DNA of 64,000 nucleotides from Barnesiella intestinihominis YIT 11860 (GTDB lineage: Bacteria > Bacteroidota > Bacteroidia > Bacteroidales > Barnesiellaceae), in the NCBI RefSeq assembly GCF_000296465.1, contig NZ_JH815205.1:636769-700768 (forward strand). The letters run 5' to 3'. Shown here piece by piece: positions 1-9,119 of the stretch (positions are counted from its first letter, which is position 1; every line of letters starts with the position of its first letter). A program made the translations under genes and the position numbers. The notes beneath the pieces were generated by a model, which saw only the letters and a program-made list of their open reading frames with translations, made no database searches and had not been told where the DNA came from.

Positions 1-95
1 TTCACTATATTTGTAGAATATCGGAGGCGGTTCGGCATAGTCAAGCCGAAAATGTAATTTTCGCTTGCCTCTGCGCTCTCCTTTCACTATATTTG
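1..95 (+). repeat. Promoter-hairpin repeat, copy A
   Basis: This is one of five intact copies of a dispersed element. It begins with a -7-like box (TATATTTG, 6-13), continues with GCGGTTCGGCATAG, then a stem-loop (arms 42-53 and 57-67: CAAG-C-CGAAAAT / ATTTTCG-CTTG, C bulged), and ends with a second TATATTTG at 88-95. The CTTG closing the stem (64-67) lies 20 bp from that second box, the Bacteroidota -33/-7 spacing. The element may extend left of the window. It points at the DUF3822 gene, with a longer leader than the other copies. Element and spacing are seen directly; promoter activity is inferred. Confidence 0.8.
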
Positions 96-147
96 CAACA
101 AATACGAAGGCAGACAACGGTTATTTCCAACCACCCGACCCTTTGCA

Positions 148-199
148 CTACGTGCCGCCTCTCCTATATTTTGCCTTGCAAAACACAGGGGAAGAGGCT
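148..199. repeat. Intergenic hairpin repeat (family 2)
   Basis: Imperfect palindrome with the core CTATATTTTGC - CTT - GCAAAACACAG, flanked by CCTCTC and GGAAGAGG. It belongs to the same family as the hairpins at 40115-40250, 44048-44112 and 49893-49960. It lies in the presumed 5' leader of the DUF3822 gene, so it could be transcribed with it. Confidence 0.65.
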
Positions 200-253
200 A
201 AACCCGGAGATACCTTGCTCTGTTTGCACAAAGACAGTTAAAACAAATTGACG

Positions 254-1072
254 ATGGAACCGATAGAGGCACTGAACCGACCGATAAAAGAGAGTCACAA
301 ATACATCTTGGCGATGTATGCCGACGGTTCGTATCTGTATATTTTATTACAACACACGGAGAATCGTGACGAAATCGTAACGGAACGTTTATCGCTGACC
401 TCAGAAAAGGGAGTTCTTTCTATCGAAGAGGCGGTTTTCTCCCAACCCATATTGACCCGTCCGTTCGAGAAAGTCTTTTTCATAGCCGACTCTCCTCGGT
501 TTATCTTTATCCCCGACGCATTCGCTTCGACGGAGGACAATCCTCTCTATTTCGATTTTTGTTTTCCAGACAGCGAGGGAACTTTGATTTCGACCGACCT
601 ACCTCAAACGGGAGCGAAAATACTTTTCGACCTGAACACAGAGCTGTCGTCTTTCGTGAAGCGCACGTTAGACCGCCCCGCACTGCTACACAGGCTGGCT
701 CCGGCGTGCGAATACTTTTTCAGGAAAAGCCGCTTGGGATATACATCTAAAATGTATGTTCACTGGGAAACCGACCATATCGATTTGTTTTGTTTCAACC
801 AACAGGGCTTCCTGCTATCCAACAGCTTTCGCATACGCCATATCAACGACGGTATATATTATCTATTAAACGCTTGGAAACAATTGGGATTCCATGCCGG
901 GGAAGACGAACTGTCCCTGTCCGGGGACCATGAGAATCTCCGACAAAATGTTATCCCGGCTCTTCGGAAACATCTGTCTTATATCACCTTGACGAAGTTC
1001 CCTTCCCACGCTCTCACCGGGAAAGAGAATCTGCCGTTACCTCTGCGCCTAATATCCGTCTACATGCGATAA
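254..1072 (+). CDS. DUF3822 family protein
   Basis: A 272-residue cytoplasmic protein of the Bacteroidota-restricted DUF3822 family. Family models give it an actin-like ATPase (type IV pilus PilM-like) fold, but no biochemical role is established. No signal peptide or membrane segment is visible. The reading frame can be opened by TTG at 248, but ATG at 254 (MEPIEALNRP) is the ordinary choice. The C-terminal part (SLSGDH followed by RKHLSYITLTKFP) resembles the family's conserved end. The gene stands alone behind repeat copy A and converges on the metal-efflux operon. In other Bacteroidota this family is often near coaD or rsmD; those genes are not visible here. Confidence 0.75.
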   Translation: MEPIEALNRPIKESHKYILAMYADGSYLYILLQHTENRDEIVTERLSLTSEKGVLSIEEAVFSQPILTRPFEKVFFIADSPRFIFIPDAFASTEDNPLYFDFCFPDSEGTLISTDLPQTGAKILFDLNTELSSFVKRTLDRPALLHRLAPACEYFFRKSRLGYTSKMYVHWETDHIDLFCFNQQGFLLSNSFRIRHINDGIYYLLNAWKQLGFHAGEDELSLSGDHENLRQNVIPALRKHLSYITLTKFPSHALTGKENLPLPLRLISVYMR

Positions 1073-1103
1073 TCCGACACCGCCGTATCCCGTAAAACAA
1101 AAA

Positions 1104-1137
1104 ATGCTTTCGGGATTCGGTCGAACCCCGAAAGCAT
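1104..1137 (-). terminator. Terminator of the RND efflux operon
   Basis: On the minus strand, ATGCTTTCGGG pairs with CCCGAAAGCAT and is followed by a T-rich tract. It lies 25 bp beyond the stop codon of the outer-membrane factor gene, as expected for a Rho-independent terminator. Confidence 0.85.
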
Positions 1138-1161
1138 CTCTAACCTAATCTCCCGAAAAGC

Positions 1162-2343
1162 CTATAATTCGAATTTATACATACGAGCCAATCGCAACTG
1201 ATACTCATATTCCAAAGAGAGTTTATTCTCAAAAGCTTCATAAAGTTGCGTAGCATCTACCAAGTACTCCACCATCGAGATCTTGCCGGATGCCAAAGCC
1301 TTCTGTAACAATTCAAAATTATTCTGCCGAGTCAACAACTCATATCTCTCCCGATTATCTTTCAATGCAACCGCTTCGTTATAGGAAGACTGCAACGCCG
1401 CCAACGTCTGCAACTCCTTGTTATTAACGGTGAAAGAACCGGCCAGCGCTTGTGCTTTGGCTATCTTCACTTTCTTGCGATTGGCAAACAAAGGAATGGA
1501 AACACCCACGGATAATCCGTTGAAACGCTCGCCCAATTCGTAGGCATGACGATAGCCCAGCTCGAACTTCGGCAGCCAGCCTGCCCGGTTGAGAGAGACC
1601 TCCTTACCGGCAATCTGGTTTTCCTGCCGCAACATTTGTAATTCGGGATCGGATTGCAACGCCTGTTCTTTCAAGTCATCGAACGATGCCGGCAACTCCC
1701 TATCGGAATATTCCGTCAGAGCCGACTCCGCCAAGTTCAACGGCTCACCGCCATTCAACGCCTGCAACTGCGCCAGACAAGCGGCCAGCTCATTCCGGCG
1801 TTGTATATTGCTCGTCGTGATATTTAACTGCTCGATTTCGATTTTATTCACGTCCAGAATATTGGCATCGCCAGAGGTCAGCCGTTCACGATATAGTTTG
1901 ACCAACTCGTCGGCGGCAGCTTGCCTCTCGTTTCCCAACCGAATACAACGATTCAAATAGATCACCTGCAAACACAGCTCCTTTGCCTGCAACAATATTT
2001 GTTGTCGCAAAACAGCCTGCTGCCCATCGTACAAAGTACGTTTCAAATTCCCTATTTTATTCCGCTGAACATATAGCGAAGGAAAATCGAACGACTGGGA
2101 AACCGAAATATCGTACTTGCGGTCTTTGGCATTGTCGGCTCCCCATAAATGTTCGAACTCGAAGTTAGGGTCTTCCAATGTGTTCTGTGAAGATACTTCG
2201 GCTTTCTGACTCAAAACGATTTGAGCCCCGGCTTTCAATTCGGGATTGTTCGTTTCGATAGAAGCCAATATATCCGCCATATTATTTTGTGCTCCCATAT
2301 TCGCAACAGCGAATACAAAAAGACATAAAAAGCTATTTCTCAT
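1162..2343 (-). CDS. TolC-family outer-membrane factor of a heavy-metal RND pump (CzcC-like)
   Basis: A 393-residue outer-membrane efflux protein with an N-terminal signal peptide (RNSFLCLFVFAVANMGAQ) and the two long coiled-coil helical repeats of the TolC/OEP family. It forms the exit duct for the RND pump encoded immediately upstream. Its ATG overlaps the stop codon of the pump gene (ATGA), indicating translational coupling. It is shorter than E. coli TolC, as is usual for Bacteroidota CzcC proteins. It is the last gene of the operon, followed by a strong terminator. Substrate metals cannot be read from this subunit. Confidence 0.9.
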   Translation of the reverse strand: MRNSFLCLFVFAVANMGAQNNMADILASIETNNPELKAGAQIVLSQKAEVSSQNTLEDPNFEFEHLWGADNAKDRKYDISVSQSFDFPSLYVQRNKIGNLKRTLYDGQQAVLRQQILLQAKELCLQVIYLNRCIRLGNERQAAADELVKLYRERLTSGDANILDVNKIEIEQLNITTSNIQRRNELAACLAQLQALNGGEPLNLAESALTEYSDRELPASFDDLKEQALQSDPELQMLRQENQIAGKEVSLNRAGWLPKFELGYRHAYELGERFNGLSVGVSIPLFANRKKVKIAKAQALAGSFTVNNKELQTLAALQSSYNEAVALKDNRERYELLTRQNNFELLQKALASGKISMVEYLVDATQLYEAFENKLSLEYEYQLRLARMYKFEL

Positions 2344-5300
2344 CGATTTTCTTTTTTACGGTTCATAATCCAATAAACGACCGGAACGACAAAAGCATTG
2401 AGGAAAGTCGAAGTTATCAATCCTCCTAAAATGACTTTTGCCATAGGGCTTTGTATTTCATTCCCCGGCAAATCGCCACCCAAAGCCAAAGGAATGAGTG
2501 CAAGAGCCGATGTGAGTGCCGTCATCAATATGGGGTTCAACCGGTCGAGCGAACCTCTTAAAATGGTATCGTGCAACGAATTACCTTCGGACAGCATCGT
2601 ATTATAGTGCGAAACCAACAACATACCGTTACGCGTGGCGATTCCGAAAAGAGAAATAAATCCGATAATAGCCGGTATGCTTATCTCTCCGGTCGTAAAG
2701 CGCAAGATAAACACGCCTCCGATAAGTGCCAACGGAAGATTCAGCAAGATGACCGCCGACTGCGATACGCTTCGGAACTGATTGTATAACAACAAGAATA
2801 CAACCAGCAAAGAAAAAAGCGAAACGAACGAAAGCGTACGAGAAGCTGCCGCCTCGCTTTCAAACTGTCCTCCATACTCGATGAAATAACCTTCGGGGAG
2901 CACCACGGTTTCTTTGATACGTTCCCTTATATCGTCCACTACACTACGCAAATCGCGGTCGCTGACATTGGCCGATATGACAATCTTACGTTTCACATTC
3001 TCCCTATTAATCGTATTGGGTCCTGTGGCGGACTTGATTTCCGCCAGATAACTCAATGGAACTTTCCCGTCCTGGGTATCGACCATCAAATCTCCTATCT
3101 TGGCCGCCGAAGAACGTTCATCGTCTTTTACTTTTACCGTCAAATCGAATGTGCGGCTTCCTTCGTACACCTGCGACACAACCTCGCCAGCCAATGCGAC
3201 ATCGATAAATTCGGCAAACTCGGACAGCGATACGCCATAACGAGCAAGCATTTCCCTACGCGGAGTGATTTTCAATTGCGGGCGTTCGATTTGTTGCTCC
3301 ACATTCAAGTCGACCACTCCATCGATTGCCGAAATATTCTTCTTAATCTGATTGCCCAACATAAACATGCGATTCAAATCATCGCCGAAAAGTTTAATGG
3401 CAATACGTGCCTGAGTACCGGAAAGCATAGCGTCGATACGGTGAGAAATGGGTTGTCCAATCTCGATATTCACCCCCGGAATCACCGACAGTTTTTTGCG
3501 TACATCGGCAACGACCTCGGCATGCGAACGGTCTCCCAATACAAAGGGGGCTTCTATCTCGGAGGTATTCACGCCCAAAGCATGTTCATCGAGTTCGGCA
3601 CGCCCCGTCTTCCGGGCAACAGTCTGTATCTCGGGAACTTCAAGTAGAAGTTCTTCTGCCCGACGACCGATATTGTCCGATTCCTCCAACGAGATACCGG
3701 GCAAAGTGCTCACGTTGATTGTAAACGAACCTTCATTAAAAGGAGGCAAGAAACTACGTCCCAACGTGAAAAAGGTAATCATGGCAGCCACAAACAGGGC
3801 GATAGTTCCGCCCAACACACCGGTACGGTGACGCAGCGCCCACTCCAAAGCTTGCCCATAATATTTTTTCAAAGTACGGGCGACAAACGGCTCACGACTA
3901 ATATCCTTATCGGTCTTTCCTTTGCCTAGCAGATAGCTGCACAGTACCGGCGTCAACGTCAATGCAACGACTGTCGATGCAAACAACGCGACGATAAAAG
4001 CGATACCGAGAGGCACGAGCATGCGGCCTTCCATACCGGTCAGGAAAAAGAGCGGAATAAAAGTGACGATAATAATCAATGTAGAATTGAGAATAGGCAT
4101 ACGCACCTCGCGCGAGGCCTCGAACACGACTTCGACAATCGGCTTTCGTTGTCCCAGTGGCAACAGTCGATTTTCCCGCAGATGTTTATATACATTCTCC
4201 ACATCGACAATGGCATCATCGACCAAAGATCCTATGGCTATGGCCATACCCCCGAGGCTCATCGTATTGATGGTCAACCCCATAAAATGGAGCGCCAATA
4301 TAGAGAACAGTAAAGACAACGGCAAAGCGACCAACGAAATGAGCGTCGTACGCACATTCATCAAGAAGAAAAACAGAACGATCACTACGAATATAGCCCC
4401 TTCGTATAAGGACTTTTGTACATTGTTTATGGAACTCTCGATAAAATGAGACTGACGGAATATATCGGTCGAAACCGTGACATCGGCCGGCATATTTTTC
4501 TGTAACTCGTCCATCGAAGAAAGCAGTTTTTCCGTGAGGTCGAGAGTACTCGTATTGGGCTGCTTGGTAACTGTCAGCAAAACGGCAGGATTGGCCCGAA
4601 CCGAAGCCGTACCCAATTTAGGGGCTTTGTCTCCTATCTTCACCTCGGCAACGTCGCCCATCAACACAGGAACGCCATCGACCCGTTTTACCACGGCTTT
4701 GGCAATCGCATCGACGTCGGTCGTAGCGACAGCTCCCCGTACAATGTATTCATTGCCATATTCATACAAAATACCTCCGTTGGCATTCCGGTTCATCTCA
4801 CGAGCAGCATTGAGAACTTCGTCCAATGTGACACCGTACTGTTTCATACGGGGCAAGTCCAAAAGAATCTGGTATTCCTTCATCTCGCCGCCGATAACCG
4901 TAACCTGAGCCACACCGCCGATAGAAAGCAAGCGGGGACGGATAGTCCAATCGGCCAACGTGCGCAAATCTCTCAAAGATGTAGAATCGGACGTCAGACC
5001 GATAATCATCATCTCGCCAAGAATAGAGGATTGAGGGCCTAATGTGGGAGTTCCCACTCCCTCGGGCAAACTTTCACCCACAACAGCCAATTTCTCGGAA
5101 GTAATCTGCCGTGCCCGATAAATATCGGTTCCCCAATCGAATTCCACCCAAACCACCGAAAACCCGGTCGTCGAGGAGGAACGTACCCTACGCACATCGG
5201 TCGCTCCGTTCAATGCGGTTTCTACGGGGAAGGTCACCAACCGTTCCACCTCCTCGGGCGCCATACCCGGAGCCTCGGTCATGACGACTACCGTAGGAGC

Positions 5301-5429
5301 ATTCAAATCGGGAAAGACATCGACGTCCATTTTCATAGATGTGTACAATCCCGCAAAAAGTAACAATACAGATGCCACTAAAATCAGCAGCCGATTGTTC
5401 AAAGAATATCGGATAATTTTATTCAACAT
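2340..5429 (-). CDS. Heavy-metal efflux RND pump subunit (CzcA/CusA family)
   Basis: A 1029-residue inner-membrane proton-driven transporter of the HAE/HME RND superfamily, close to the usual length of about 1030-1050. The N-terminal helix (LLILVASVLLLFAGLYTS), two large periplasmic loops and twelve expected transmembrane helices are recognisable. The TM4 region contains AIGSLVDDAIVDVENVY, whose acidic residues match the proton-relay and metal-relay positions of heavy-metal RND pumps. The adaptor is directly upstream (12 bp) and the outer-membrane factor overlaps downstream, giving a complete tripartite pump. The TM4 motif differs from textbook Czc (Zn/Co) and Cus (Cu/Ag) signatures, so I leave the metal undefined. 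Confidence 0.93.
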   Translation of the reverse strand: MLNKIIRYSLNNRLLILVASVLLLFAGLYTSMKMDVDVFPDLNAPTVVVMTEAPGMAPEEVERLVTFPVETALNGATDVRRVRSSSTTGFSVVWVEFDWGTDIYRARQITSEKLAVVGESLPEGVGTPTLGPQSSILGEMMIIGLTSDSTSLRDLRTLADWTIRPRLLSIGGVAQVTVIGGEMKEYQILLDLPRMKQYGVTLDEVLNAAREMNRNANGGILYEYGNEYIVRGAVATTDVDAIAKAVVKRVDGVPVLMGDVAEVKIGDKAPKLGTASVRANPAVLLTVTKQPNTSTLDLTEKLLSSMDELQKNMPADVTVSTDIFRQSHFIESSINNVQKSLYEGAIFVVIVLFFFLMNVRTTLISLVALPLSLLFSILALHFMGLTINTMSLGGMAIAIGSLVDDAIVDVENVYKHLRENRLLPLGQRKPIVEVVFEASREVRMPILNSTLIIIVTFIPLFFLTGMEGRMLVPLGIAFIVALFASTVVALTLTPVLCSYLLGKGKTDKDISREPFVARTLKKYYGQALEWALRHRTGVLGGTIALFVAAMITFFTLGRSFLPPFNEGSFTINVSTLPGISLEESDNIGRRAEELLLEVPEIQTVARKTGRAELDEHALGVNTSEIEAPFVLGDRSHAEVVADVRKKLSVIPGVNIEIGQPISHRIDAMLSGTQARIAIKLFGDDLNRMFMLGNQIKKNISAIDGVVDLNVEQQIERPQLKITPRREMLARYGVSLSEFAEFIDVALAGEVVSQVYEGSRTFDLTVKVKDDERSSAAKIGDLMVDTQDGKVPLSYLAEIKSATGPNTINRENVKRKIVISANVSDRDLRSVVDDIRERIKETVVLPEGYFIEYGGQFESEAAASRTLSFVSLFSLLVVFLLLYNQFRSVSQSAVILLNLPLALIGGVFILRFTTGEISIPAIIGFISLFGIATRNGMLLVSHYNTMLSEGNSLHDTILRGSLDRLNPILMTALTSALALIPLALGGDLPGNEIQSPMAKVILGGLITSTFLNAFVVPVVYWIMNRKKENR

Positions 5430-5441
5430 GGCTGTAATGTA

Positions 5442-6635
5442 TTAGTGGTTGTGCGAATGGCCTTCGGGAATCACTCCGCTATTGGCGGCGAGTTTTACCT
5501 GATAGACACCCCGTGTAACGACTTGGTCGCCTTCGTGCAAACCGGACAATATTCTCACATTCTCGCCATCGGAATTTCCGACTGTAACTTCTTGCTTTTT
5601 ATACCCTTCTTCGTCCAAACGCAAATAGACGAAATAGAGCCCTTGTTCCTCGGTTAGTGCCGAAACAGGAACCACGATCGCATTATCGATCGATGTCGTC
5701 AACAAAAAGACTTCTATGTAGGCTCCGGGAACTATCTCGCCCTTATTGTCCAATTCGAAAACCACGGGGATATAAGCACCTCCCGCCAAAGTTCCCTTTC
5801 CGTAACTCAACAATCGCCCGTTCAACCGAGAAAGCTCATACACCCGGTCGTCATAAGGTGTCTTGAAATTGGCCGAAACAACCGCTGGCAATTCCTTATA
5901 ATAACGTTGAGGAACTTCGGCCCGCAATTGTAAACGTTTATTTTGCGAAAGGGTCATCAGCGGTTGTCCCATCTCTACAAAATCACCGTCTTTCACCATG
6001 ATATTTTTCAAATAACCTCCCATAGGGGCTTTCACGGCACTGCCCGACTTTCCTCCGCCAATGGCTTCATAAGCCAATTTCGCCGTCTCATAGTCTTTAT
6101 ATATCTGTTCGTATTCCTGTCGGGAAATGATCTGATCCTTTACCAACTCCTGAGCACGCTCATAGGTCTTGCGAGCAGTTTCGTAATCGATATAAGCCCG
6201 TTTAGCCGGATCTCCGGTAGCCATCTTCTCGGCAGAAACATTCAACAACACACTGCCTTTGGCAACCGAACTACCGTCGGTAATATGTTTACCGGCCAAT
6301 GAAACCACACCGGCAACCGGCGAAACAACGGTTACTTCATCTCCCTGCGCAGCCAACAAAGTTCCCGAGCAAGAAATAACGCCATGAAATTTTTCGGGAC
6401 GGATAGTCTTGGTCGTTAAACCTATGGCTTCGGCCTCGGCTTTTTTCAAAATTATCTCGTCGCTATGTTCTTCGGCTTCATGGTCATGACCTTCGTGTTC
6501 GTCGTGATTATGATCATGAGCTTCTATATGATCGCTATGTTGATGCTCATGTTCATCACTGTGAGAAGAAGACGAACCCGAACACCCCCAGAATATATAA
6601 GTGAAAAGAATTGAGAATATAATATTTCGTTTCAT
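5442..6635 (-). CDS. RND periplasmic adaptor lipoprotein (CzcB-like) with His-rich N-terminus
   Basis: A 397-residue membrane-fusion protein. The N-terminus is a lipoprotein signal (lipobox ending at Cys18). It is followed at about residues 25-58 by a segment with twelve histidines among Asp/Glu residues, which looks like a metal-binding or buffering tail. Then come the barrel, lipoyl and alpha-hairpin domains of the HlyD/CzcB family (hairpin around RAYIDYETARKTYERA and QEYEQIYKDYETAK). The C-terminus is again His-containing (EGHSHNH). It links the pump and outer-membrane factor encoded downstream. The His-rich segment supports a divalent-cation substrate. Confidence 0.92.
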   Translation of the reverse strand: MKRNIIFSILFTYIFWGCSGSSSSHSDEHEHQHSDHIEAHDHNHDEHEGHDHEAEEHSDEIILKKAEAEAIGLTTKTIRPEKFHGVISCSGTLLAAQGDEVTVVSPVAGVVSLAGKHITDGSSVAKGSVLLNVSAEKMATGDPAKRAYIDYETARKTYERAQELVKDQIISRQEYEQIYKDYETAKLAYEAIGGGKSGSAVKAPMGGYLKNIMVKDGDFVEMGQPLMTLSQNKRLQLRAEVPQRYYKELPAVVSANFKTPYDDRVYELSRLNGRLLSYGKGTLAGGAYIPVVFELDNKGEIVPGAYIEVFLLTTSIDNAIVVPVSALTEEQGLYFVYLRLDEEGYKKQEVTVGNSDGENVRILSGLHEGDQVVTRGVYQVKLAANSGVIPEGHSHNH

Positions 6636-6729
6636 AGGTATAATTAATTATGGAATAAATAATAGTTATCAGTTCGAATACAAAAATACCGAACGAATTC
6701 TCTCTTATGGAATTAAGAGATATTTATAC

Positions 6730-7134
6730 CTATGCGACGGGAGGAGCCCGCAGCCCCAACGTTTTAAGAAAAGTAAATGTATGCAGCCGCTCGATGTAAA
6801 TACCGAAACAGGGAGATACTTCCAAACTGTCGATAACGAAATCGGACAACATAGCCCACGTCCCCAACAAAATTTTTACCGGGGCAAACTTTAATGTAAG
6901 GTATTGATTTAAAGAAACTATATCGACCGGAGCCTTATATGCAAACCAACTACAACCGCTGCAATCGCCAGCCTTTTCGGGGACATCGGACGAATGGGTA
7001 TCTCCCGACTCTGCGGCATCGATTACCCAGCAGATCATACCATTCTCATGATGGTGATGAGGAATCACCGTCGAAAAAACAGCCAGACAACCGGCCAAAC
7101 AAACGAATAGTATTTTCAGTTTTTTCGCCCACAT
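6730..7134 (-). CDS. Small secreted or membrane-anchored His/Cys protein (DUF6769-like)
   Basis: A 134-residue protein that begins the metal-efflux operon. It has an N-terminal hydrophobic segment (LKILFVCLAGCLAVF), immediately followed by PHHHHENGMICW and later by DCSGCSW, which are potential metal ligands. Small proteins of this type next to CzcCBA pumps are common in Bacteroidales (DUF6769); no function is established. I chose ATG at 7134. An upstream in-frame TTG at 7155 overlaps the -7 box (7153-7160) and so precedes the expected transcription start. The 94-bp gap to the adaptor gene shows no terminator. Confidence 0.7.
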   Translation of the reverse strand: MWAKKLKILFVCLAGCLAVFSTVIPHHHHENGMICWVIDAAESGDTHSSDVPEKAGDCSGCSWFAYKAPVDIVSLNQYLTLKFAPVKILLGTWAMLSDFVIDSLEVSPCFGIYIERLHTFTFLKTLGLRAPPVA

Positions 7135-7152
7135 AAGACTTAATCTTGCAGA

Positions 7153-7160
7153 CAAAGGTA
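7153..7160 (-). promoter_or_regulatory. -7 box of the metal-efflux operon
   Basis: TACCTTTG on the minus strand, 18 bp before the ATG at 7134, matches TAnnTTTG. No clear -33 TTG is seen. Its position argues for ATG rather than TTG initiation of the first gene. Confidence 0.5.
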
Positions 7161-7254
7161 AGGGAGATTATTTCAGAGGAGTTATACGATCCTTTCTTTT
7201 TTAGAAAATTTAAATATTCGACTTTACCCAATGGGAAATACATTCCGCTATCCC

Positions 7255-7695
7255 CTATTCGTCCAAGTCGTCATCTTCGAAATCGAAATCAAAATCGAAT
7301 CCATCATCGGCATACTCCGATTCGAGGAATTGCTTCATTTGACGACCGTCTCTTTTCGTCGGTCGTCCCAATCCTTTTTGGCGATTGACAAAACCTCCTA
7401 TACGCACCATTTCGAGCAATTCGTATTGTTCCGGCGGAGTGATATTCTCCAAATACCCGGGAACTAATTTTGCCCCCATACGATTTTCGGAGAGAGCCAA
7501 AACTCGAAAAGAATATGCTACAGGCGGTTTTCTCACCTGTATGACATCGCCAACTTTGATCATTCTGGAAGGCTTCACCGCAACTCCGTCGAGCATTACC
7601 CTTCCCTTTTTACAGGCTTCGGTCGCTATGGTACGAGTTTTAAAAATGCGGGTAGCCCACATGAATTTATCAATTCTTACCTCGTCTTTCGCCAT
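7255..7695 (-). CDS. S4-domain RNA-binding protein (Hsp15/HslR-like)
   Basis: A 146-residue cytoplasmic protein. Its N-terminal S4 RNA-binding domain (RIDKFMWATRIFKTRT, then GRVMLDGVAVKPSRMIKVGD) is that of the Hsp15/HslR family, which binds stalled 50S subunits carrying peptidyl-tRNA. The C-terminus is a strongly acidic tail (FDFDFDFEDDDLDE). It follows rplY and pth on the same strand, with only 5 bp to pth, a coherent translation and ribosome-rescue operon. The tail is an extension relative to E. coli Hsp15. Confidence 0.88.
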   Translation of the reverse strand: MAKDEVRIDKFMWATRIFKTRTIATEACKKGRVMLDGVAVKPSRMIKVGDVIQVRKPPVAYSFRVLALSENRMGAKLVPGYLENITPPEQYELLEMVRIGGFVNRQKGLGRPTKRDGRQMKQFLESEYADDGFDFDFDFEDDDLDE

Positions 7696-7700
7696 ATCTG

Positions 7701-8264
7701 CTATTTATTGTTATATTGATTCATAGTTTGCTGCACGCCGGCTAAACAAAAACTCTTGATAATCTCGCCGGCTCGTTCCAACTTTTCGGGGAGTTGCTTC
7801 TCCTCTTCCGGAGGAAAAGATCCCAAAACGAACTCTATTTGTCCCCCTCGCGGAAAATCATTCCCTATACCGAATCGAAGACGGGCATAGCATTGTGTAC
7901 CCAATATTTCGCAAATATGTTTCAATCCATTATGACCGGCATCGCTGCCTTTGGGTTTCAATCTCAATGTACCAAACGGCAAAGCCAAATCGTCTACGAC
8001 GACAAGCATATTCTCTACCGGTATATTTTCTTTTTGCAACCAGTACCGAACCGCATTTCCGCTCAAATTCATATAGGTCGAAGGTTTCAACAAAACCAAC
8101 ACACGTCCTTTTAACCGAAGTTCACATGTAGCACCGTAACGTCCATCGGTAAAAACGAGATTGGACGCCTTAGCTAAGGCGTCCAATACTCTGAATCCTA
8201 TGTTATGTCGGGTATTCTCGTATTCATAACCGATATTCCCCAACCCTACAATCAGATATTTCAT
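7701..8264 (-). CDS. pth: Peptidyl-tRNA hydrolase
   Basis: A 187-residue enzyme that cleaves the ester bond of peptidyl-tRNA released from ribosomes. Family motifs are intact: [18 protein letters not shown] near the N-terminus with the catalytic His, [11 protein letters not shown] with the catalytic Asp, and [12 protein letters not shown] with the substrate-contacting Asn. I chose ATG at 8264; a TTG one codon upstream is the only alternative. It lies 23 bp after rplY and just before the S4-protein gene, a common Bacteroidota arrangement. Confidence 0.96.
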   Translation of the reverse strand: MKYLIVGLGNIGYEYENTRHNIGFRVLDALAKASNLVFTDGRYGATCELRLKGRVLVLLKPSTYMNLSGNAVRYWLQKENIPVENMLVVVDDLALPFGTLRLKPKGSDAGHNGLKHICEILGTQCYARLRFGIGNDFPRGGQIEFVLGSFPPEEEKQLPEKLERAGEIIKSFCLAGVQQTMNQYNNK

Positions 8265-8287
8265 CAATAAAACAGGTTTATCGATCG

Positions 8288-8938
8288 TTATTTAGCGGCA
8301 GCTTGCGCACCACGAGCGGCACGAGTCAAGTTAACCGCACAAACTACGGCATTCTTGGCGTTCATCAATTCCAAACCTTCGAAATGGAGTTCTCCCACTT
8401 GCAAGGTTTTACCCAATCCCAAATTGTCGATATTGATTACCAAACGTTCGGGGATATTGGAATAGATGGCTTTTACTTTCAGTTTTCTCATCGACAAACT
8501 CAATTTACCACCGGCACGTACACCTTCGGAGTGTCCTTCGAGTTGAACCGGAACTTCCATAACAACGGGTTTCTTATCGGATACTTCCAAGAAATCCATG
8601 TGCAGAATAGCATCGGTTACAGGGTGGAATTGCAAATCTTTCAATACCGCCATCTTTTTTTCACCATCGATAGTCAACTCGACTGCAAAAATATCGGGAG
8701 TATAAACCAATTTACGAACGGCATCCTTAGTCACAGTGAAATCGGTAACGATAATACCTTTTTTACCACCGGGAAGTTCTACCAACTTTTCACAGGGTTT
8801 GAGCGCTCCTTGATAAGGCAATTCTACCAACTCGCCACCATTCAGCACTGCGGGAATCAATCCTTGCTTACGCAAACCTTTTACTGCTTTCTTGCCCAAA
8901 TCGGTACGGGCCGTACCATTCAATTGAAATGTTTTCAT
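8288..8938 (-). CDS. rplY: Ribosomal protein bL25, long CTC form
   Basis: A 216-residue protein with an N-terminal L25 5S-rRNA-binding domain ([20 protein letters not shown]) and a C-terminal TL5/CTC beta domain ([20 protein letters not shown]), the long form typical of Bacteroidota. The C-terminus ends in an Ala-rich tail. It is the promoter-proximal gene of rplY-pth-S4. The minus-strand -7 box TAACTTTG at 9021-9028 is its likely promoter. Confidence 0.95.
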   Translation of the reverse strand: MKTFQLNGTARTDLGKKAVKGLRKQGLIPAVLNGGELVELPYQGALKPCEKLVELPGGKKGIIVTDFTVTKDAVRKLVYTPDIFAVELTIDGEKKMAVLKDLQFHPVTDAILHMDFLEVSDKKPVVMEVPVQLEGHSEGVRAGGKLSLSMRKLKVKAIYSNIPERLVINIDNLGLGKTLQVGELHFEGLELMNAKNAVVCAVNLTRAARGAQAAAK

Positions 8939-9020
8939 CGTTGTGTTGTTTTGTGTTACTCAAAATTAAGCTTTCACTGCTCCTTAATTTCCCATCACAC
9001 GGAATTTTCAAAAAGCGGGG

Positions 9021-9028
9021 CAAAGTTA
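9021..9028 (-). promoter_or_regulatory. -7 box upstream of rplY
   Basis: TAACTTTG on the minus strand, 83 bp upstream of the rplY start, matches the TAnnTTTG consensus. The leader between it and the ATG shows no obvious hairpin. Confidence 0.5.
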
Positions 9029-9119
9029 ACATTTTATTTTCTTACCTACAAGCCTTTACGAAATTATTCCTCTCGAAACAAAAAATCGGGGAAGCGTTTT
9101 TTCTCCGCTCTCCTTTCGC

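Noticed and set aside
35-51. TTCGGC-ATAGTCAA-GCCGAA as the core hairpin of the promoter repeat
   Set aside because: It pairs only in copies A and D; copies B, C and E have ATCGGAA and cannot form it, unlike the CAAR...YTTG stem.
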